6,620 nucleotides of DNA from DATJWY01 sp035500775 (lineage in GTDB: Bacteria; Pseudomonadota; Alphaproteobacteria; Acetobacterales; Acetobacteraceae): contig DATJWY010000171.1 of NCBI GenBank assembly GCA_035500775.1, forward strand, positions 1 to 6,620, in the 5' to 3' direction. Under the pieces are notes generated by a model. That model ran no database searches. It was given only the letters and a program-made list of their open reading frames with translations, and was not told the origin of the DNA. Shown here one piece after another: positions 5,037 to 6,620 of this stretch. The translations under genes were made by a program, and so were the position numbers. How positions within the stretch are numbered: the stretch's first letter is position 1; each line of letters begins with the position of its first letter.

Positions 5037-6424
5037 ACGGACGACGACGCGGCGATAACGGGCTCAATGCCTGGCCGGGCTATGTGGACGCGCTGTCCAC
5101 GCTGCTCATGGTCATCATCTTCGTTCTGCTCGTCTTCGTGCTCGCCCAGGCCTTCCTCTCGGTGGCGCTCAGCGGACGGGACGAGGCGCTGGACCGGCTC
5201 AACCGGCAGATGGCCGCGCTGACCGACATGCTCTCGCTGGAGCGCGGGCACTCGCATGATCTGCAAGTCTCGGTCTCGCAACTCACCCGCGACCTGCAAT
5301 CCGCCACCGCCGCGCGGGACGCCGCCACGCAGCAACTCGCCGCGCAGCGGGCGGATGCGGCACGGGCCATCGCGGATCGCGACGCATTGCGGGACGAACG
5401 CGACACGCTCGCCGCCGAGCTCGCCGATCAGCGCCTGGAGGCCGGCGCCGCGCTGAAGCGGGCCGACCAGTTGCAGGCGCACCTCGCCGCCACCAGCGCC
5501 CCCTCCGACCGGCAGGCCGCCGCCTTGGCGACCCAGCTCGCCGACGCGCAGGCGCAGCTCGCCTCCATGCGGGCGCAGATGGCGGCGCTCGACAAAACCG
5601 TCAGCGTGGACAAGGCGACGATCGAGGCGCGGCTCTCCGACCTCGCCAGGCTCACCGGCGAAGTGCGCGCCCTCACCGCGCTGCGGGACCAGCTGGAAGC
5701 GCAGGTGCGCGACACCGCCGCCCGCGCCACCACGGCCGAGCAACAGAATCAGGCCATGGCCACGCAGCTCGCGGATGAGCGGAAATACGGCGACAGCGCC
5801 CGGGCGCAGATCGCCCTGCTCAACCAGCAGCTCGATGCGGTGCGCGCCCAATTGCGCCGGCTCGCCGCGGCGCTCGACGTGTCGCAGGCAGCCGGACAGG
5901 CGAAGGACGTGCAGATCGCGCATCTCGGCGAGAAACTGAACGCCGCCCTCGCCTCCAAGGTCGAGGAGTTGCAACGCTACCGCAGCGATTTCTTCGGCCG
6001 GCTGCGCGCGGTGCTGGCGGATCAGCCGGGCGTGCAGATCGTCGGCGACCGCTTCGTGTTCCAGAGCGAGGTGCTATTCCCGGCCGGCAGCGCCATGCTG
6101 TCTCCTTCCGGCCGGGAGCAGATCGACAAGCTCGCGGCAACGCTAAAGCAGATCACGCCACGCATCCCGGCGGATCTGCCCTGGATGCTGCGCGTCGATG
6201 GGCATGCTGACCGCCAGCCAATCGCGAACAGCGCCTTCGCGAGCAACTGGGAGTTGTCCTCGGCACGCGCGATGACGGTGGTGCGGCAGCTGATCGCCGA
6301 AGGTATCCCGGCGCCGCACCTGGCCGCGACCGCGTTCTCCTCGTTCCAGCCGCTCGATCCGGCGGATACACAGACGGCCTATGCCCGCAACCGGCGGATC
6401 GAGCTACGGCTGACGGATCGGTAG
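5027..6424 (+). CDS. MotB-like stator protein: one membrane helix, long coiled coil, OmpA-type peptidoglycan-binding domain
   Basis: The 465-residue product begins with a short basic cytoplasmic segment (RRR at 6-8), then WPGYVDALSTLL entering a single helix of about 21-45. D21 sits where MotB, TolR and ExbD carry their ion-binding Asp. Residues about 50-325 are Ala/Gln/Leu/Arg-rich and strongly helical, with a likely break near 156-162 (TSAPSD). Residues 341-463 form an OmpA/MotB C-terminal domain: LFPAGSAMLSPSG, VDGHADR (D395 matches OmpA D271), LSSARAMTV (R414 matches OmpA R286) and a closing NRRIELRL. It should anchor the adjacent channel subunit to peptidoglycan. The start at 5027 gives the basic N-terminus and Trp-Pro-Gly-Tyr-Val-Asp arrangement expected of the group, but lacks a Shine-Dalgarno. 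The much longer coiled coil separates it from ordinary MotB, TolR or ZorB. Confidence 0.87.
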   Translation: MALNGRRRGDNGLNAWPGYVDALSTLLMVIIFVLLVFVLAQAFLSVALSGRDEALDRLNRQMAALTDMLSLERGHSHDLQVSVSQLTRDLQSATAARDAATQQLAAQRADAARAIADRDALRDERDTLAAELADQRLEAGAALKRADQLQAHLAATSAPSDRQAAALATQLADAQAQLASMRAQMAALDKTVSVDKATIEARLSDLARLTGEVRALTALRDQLEAQVRDTAARATTAEQQNQAMATQLADERKYGDSARAQIALLNQQLDAVRAQLRRLAAALDVSQAAGQAKDVQIAHLGEKLNAALASKVEELQRYRSDFFGRLRAVLADQPGVQIVGDRFVFQSEVLFPAGSAMLSPSGREQIDKLAATLKQITPRIPADLPWMLRVDGHADRQPIANSAFASNWELSSARAMTVVRQLIAEGIPAPHLAATAFSSFQPLDPADTQTAYARNRRIELRLTDR

Positions 6425-6457
6425 AGCGTAATAGTTTTAGGTTGACCAAAAGAAAGG

Positions 6458-6476
6458 CCAGGGGCGCTGCCCCTGG
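6458..6476. terminator. GC hairpin downstream of the envelope operon
   Basis: CCAGGGGC (6458-6465) pairs perfectly with GCCCCTGG (6469-6476) around GCT, 34 bases after the last stop codon. No T run follows on either strand. Part of it is the reverse complement of the left-flank hairpin repeat (102-111), so it is probably a dispersed element that may also serve as a transcript end. Confidence 0.4.
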
Positions 6477-6485
6477 ACCCCGCCA

Positions 6486-6497
6486 AAGGCAAGCCTT
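6486..6497. repeat. Short dyad shared with the left edge of the window
   Basis: AAGGC-AA-GCCTT at 6486-6497 is a small dyad. Eleven of its twelve bases (AGGCAAGCCTT) are also the first eleven bases of the window. With the neighbouring hairpin it looks like part of a mosaic intergenic repeat. Confidence 0.4.
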
Positions 6498-6507
6498 GTA
6501 AGTCGTT

Positions 6508-6543
6508 TGCCGTCTCTGGCATTGGCCAATGCCAGAGACGGCA
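6508..6543. repeat. Perfect 36-bp palindrome
   Basis: The half TGCCGTCTCTGGCATTGG (6508-6525) is followed directly by its exact reverse complement (6526-6543), with no spacer and no mismatch. As RNA it would form a 16-bp stem with a GGCC loop; as DNA it could extrude a cruciform or bind a dimeric protein. No T tract is adjacent on either side, so intrinsic termination is unlikely. The remaining bases to the window end (6544-6620) contain only a small hairpin, CGGGC (6565-6569) with GCCCG (6574-6578), and no gene that I can support. Confidence 0.8.
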
Positions 6544-6620
6544 GCGGTGAGCTTGTGCGAGCCTCGGGCGCGTGCCCGTTCCAAAGATAAAGCCCCGCTG
6601 CGCCTGCCGCCTTTCGGCTG

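Noticed and set aside
3862..6424. Zorya defence system (ZorAB)
   Set aside because: The channel and MotB-like pair have the general architecture, but no ZorC, ZorD or ZorE partner is seen and the MotB-like coiled coil is atypical. Only a distant resemblance is claimed.
3862..6424. Flagellar motA/motB or tolQ/tolR
   Set aside because: No flagellar or tol-pal neighbours, the MotB-like protein is far longer than MotB or TolR, and the channel has an unusual tail.
6442..6470. TTGACC at 6442-6447 as a promoter -35 box
   Set aside because: No acceptable -10 box occurs 16-18 bp downstream; that position is occupied by the GC hairpin.
6153..6584. Minus-strand open frame reaching into the right intergenic region
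   Set aside because: Mostly antisense to the OmpA domain; the part outside it reads through the hairpin and the palindrome and shows no protein-like features.
1..6620. CRISPR array, tRNA, rRNA, riboswitch or insertion sequence
   Set aside because: No regularly spaced direct repeats, cloverleaf, conserved RNA motif or transposase was found on either strand.

Overview
The window is a strongly GC-rich piece of bacterial chromosome with six protein genes, all on the + strand. GC-rich third codon positions, the efp/suhB neighbourhood and GC-rich intergenic hairpin repeats suggest an alphaproteobacterium, most likely Acetobacteraceae. That placement is an inference from style and protein similarity; no rRNA is present to test it.

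Layout: 1-168 is intergenic DNA with dispersed-repeat-like palindromes. 169-1203 encodes a radical-SAM lysine 2,3-aminomutase-type enzyme (EpmB), and 1328-1894 encodes elongation factor P (Efp), whose lysine-bearing loop EpmB helps to modify. 2135-2986 encodes a SuhB-type inositol monophosphatase. A compact envelope operon follows. 3086-3865 is a secreted Ala/Pro/His-rich protein with a degenerate OmpA-like domain. 3862-4989 is a four-helix MotA/TolQ/ExbB-type channel subunit with a long cytoplasmic tail. 5027-6424 is a MotB-like partner with one membrane helix carrying an Asp, a very long periplasmic coiled coil and a C-terminal OmpA-type peptidoglycan-binding domain. 6425-6620 is non-coding, with a GC hairpin and a perfect 36-bp palindrome.

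The first half is housekeeping: EpmB and EF-P serve translation of polyproline stretches, and SuhB is a phosphatase that in E. coli also acts in rRNA transcription. The proline-rich secreted protein at 3086 is a plausible EF-P client.

The second half is the part of most interest. Its organisation is that of an ion-driven 5TM motor/stator (MotAB, TolQR, ExbBD and ZorAB are relatives), but the combination of parts does not match a named system I can assign. The translation signals at the channel/MotB-like junction are unusual: the good Shine-Dalgarno serves a 16-codon out-of-frame ORF, not the MotB-like start. No mobile element, CRISPR array, tRNA or rRNA was seen.
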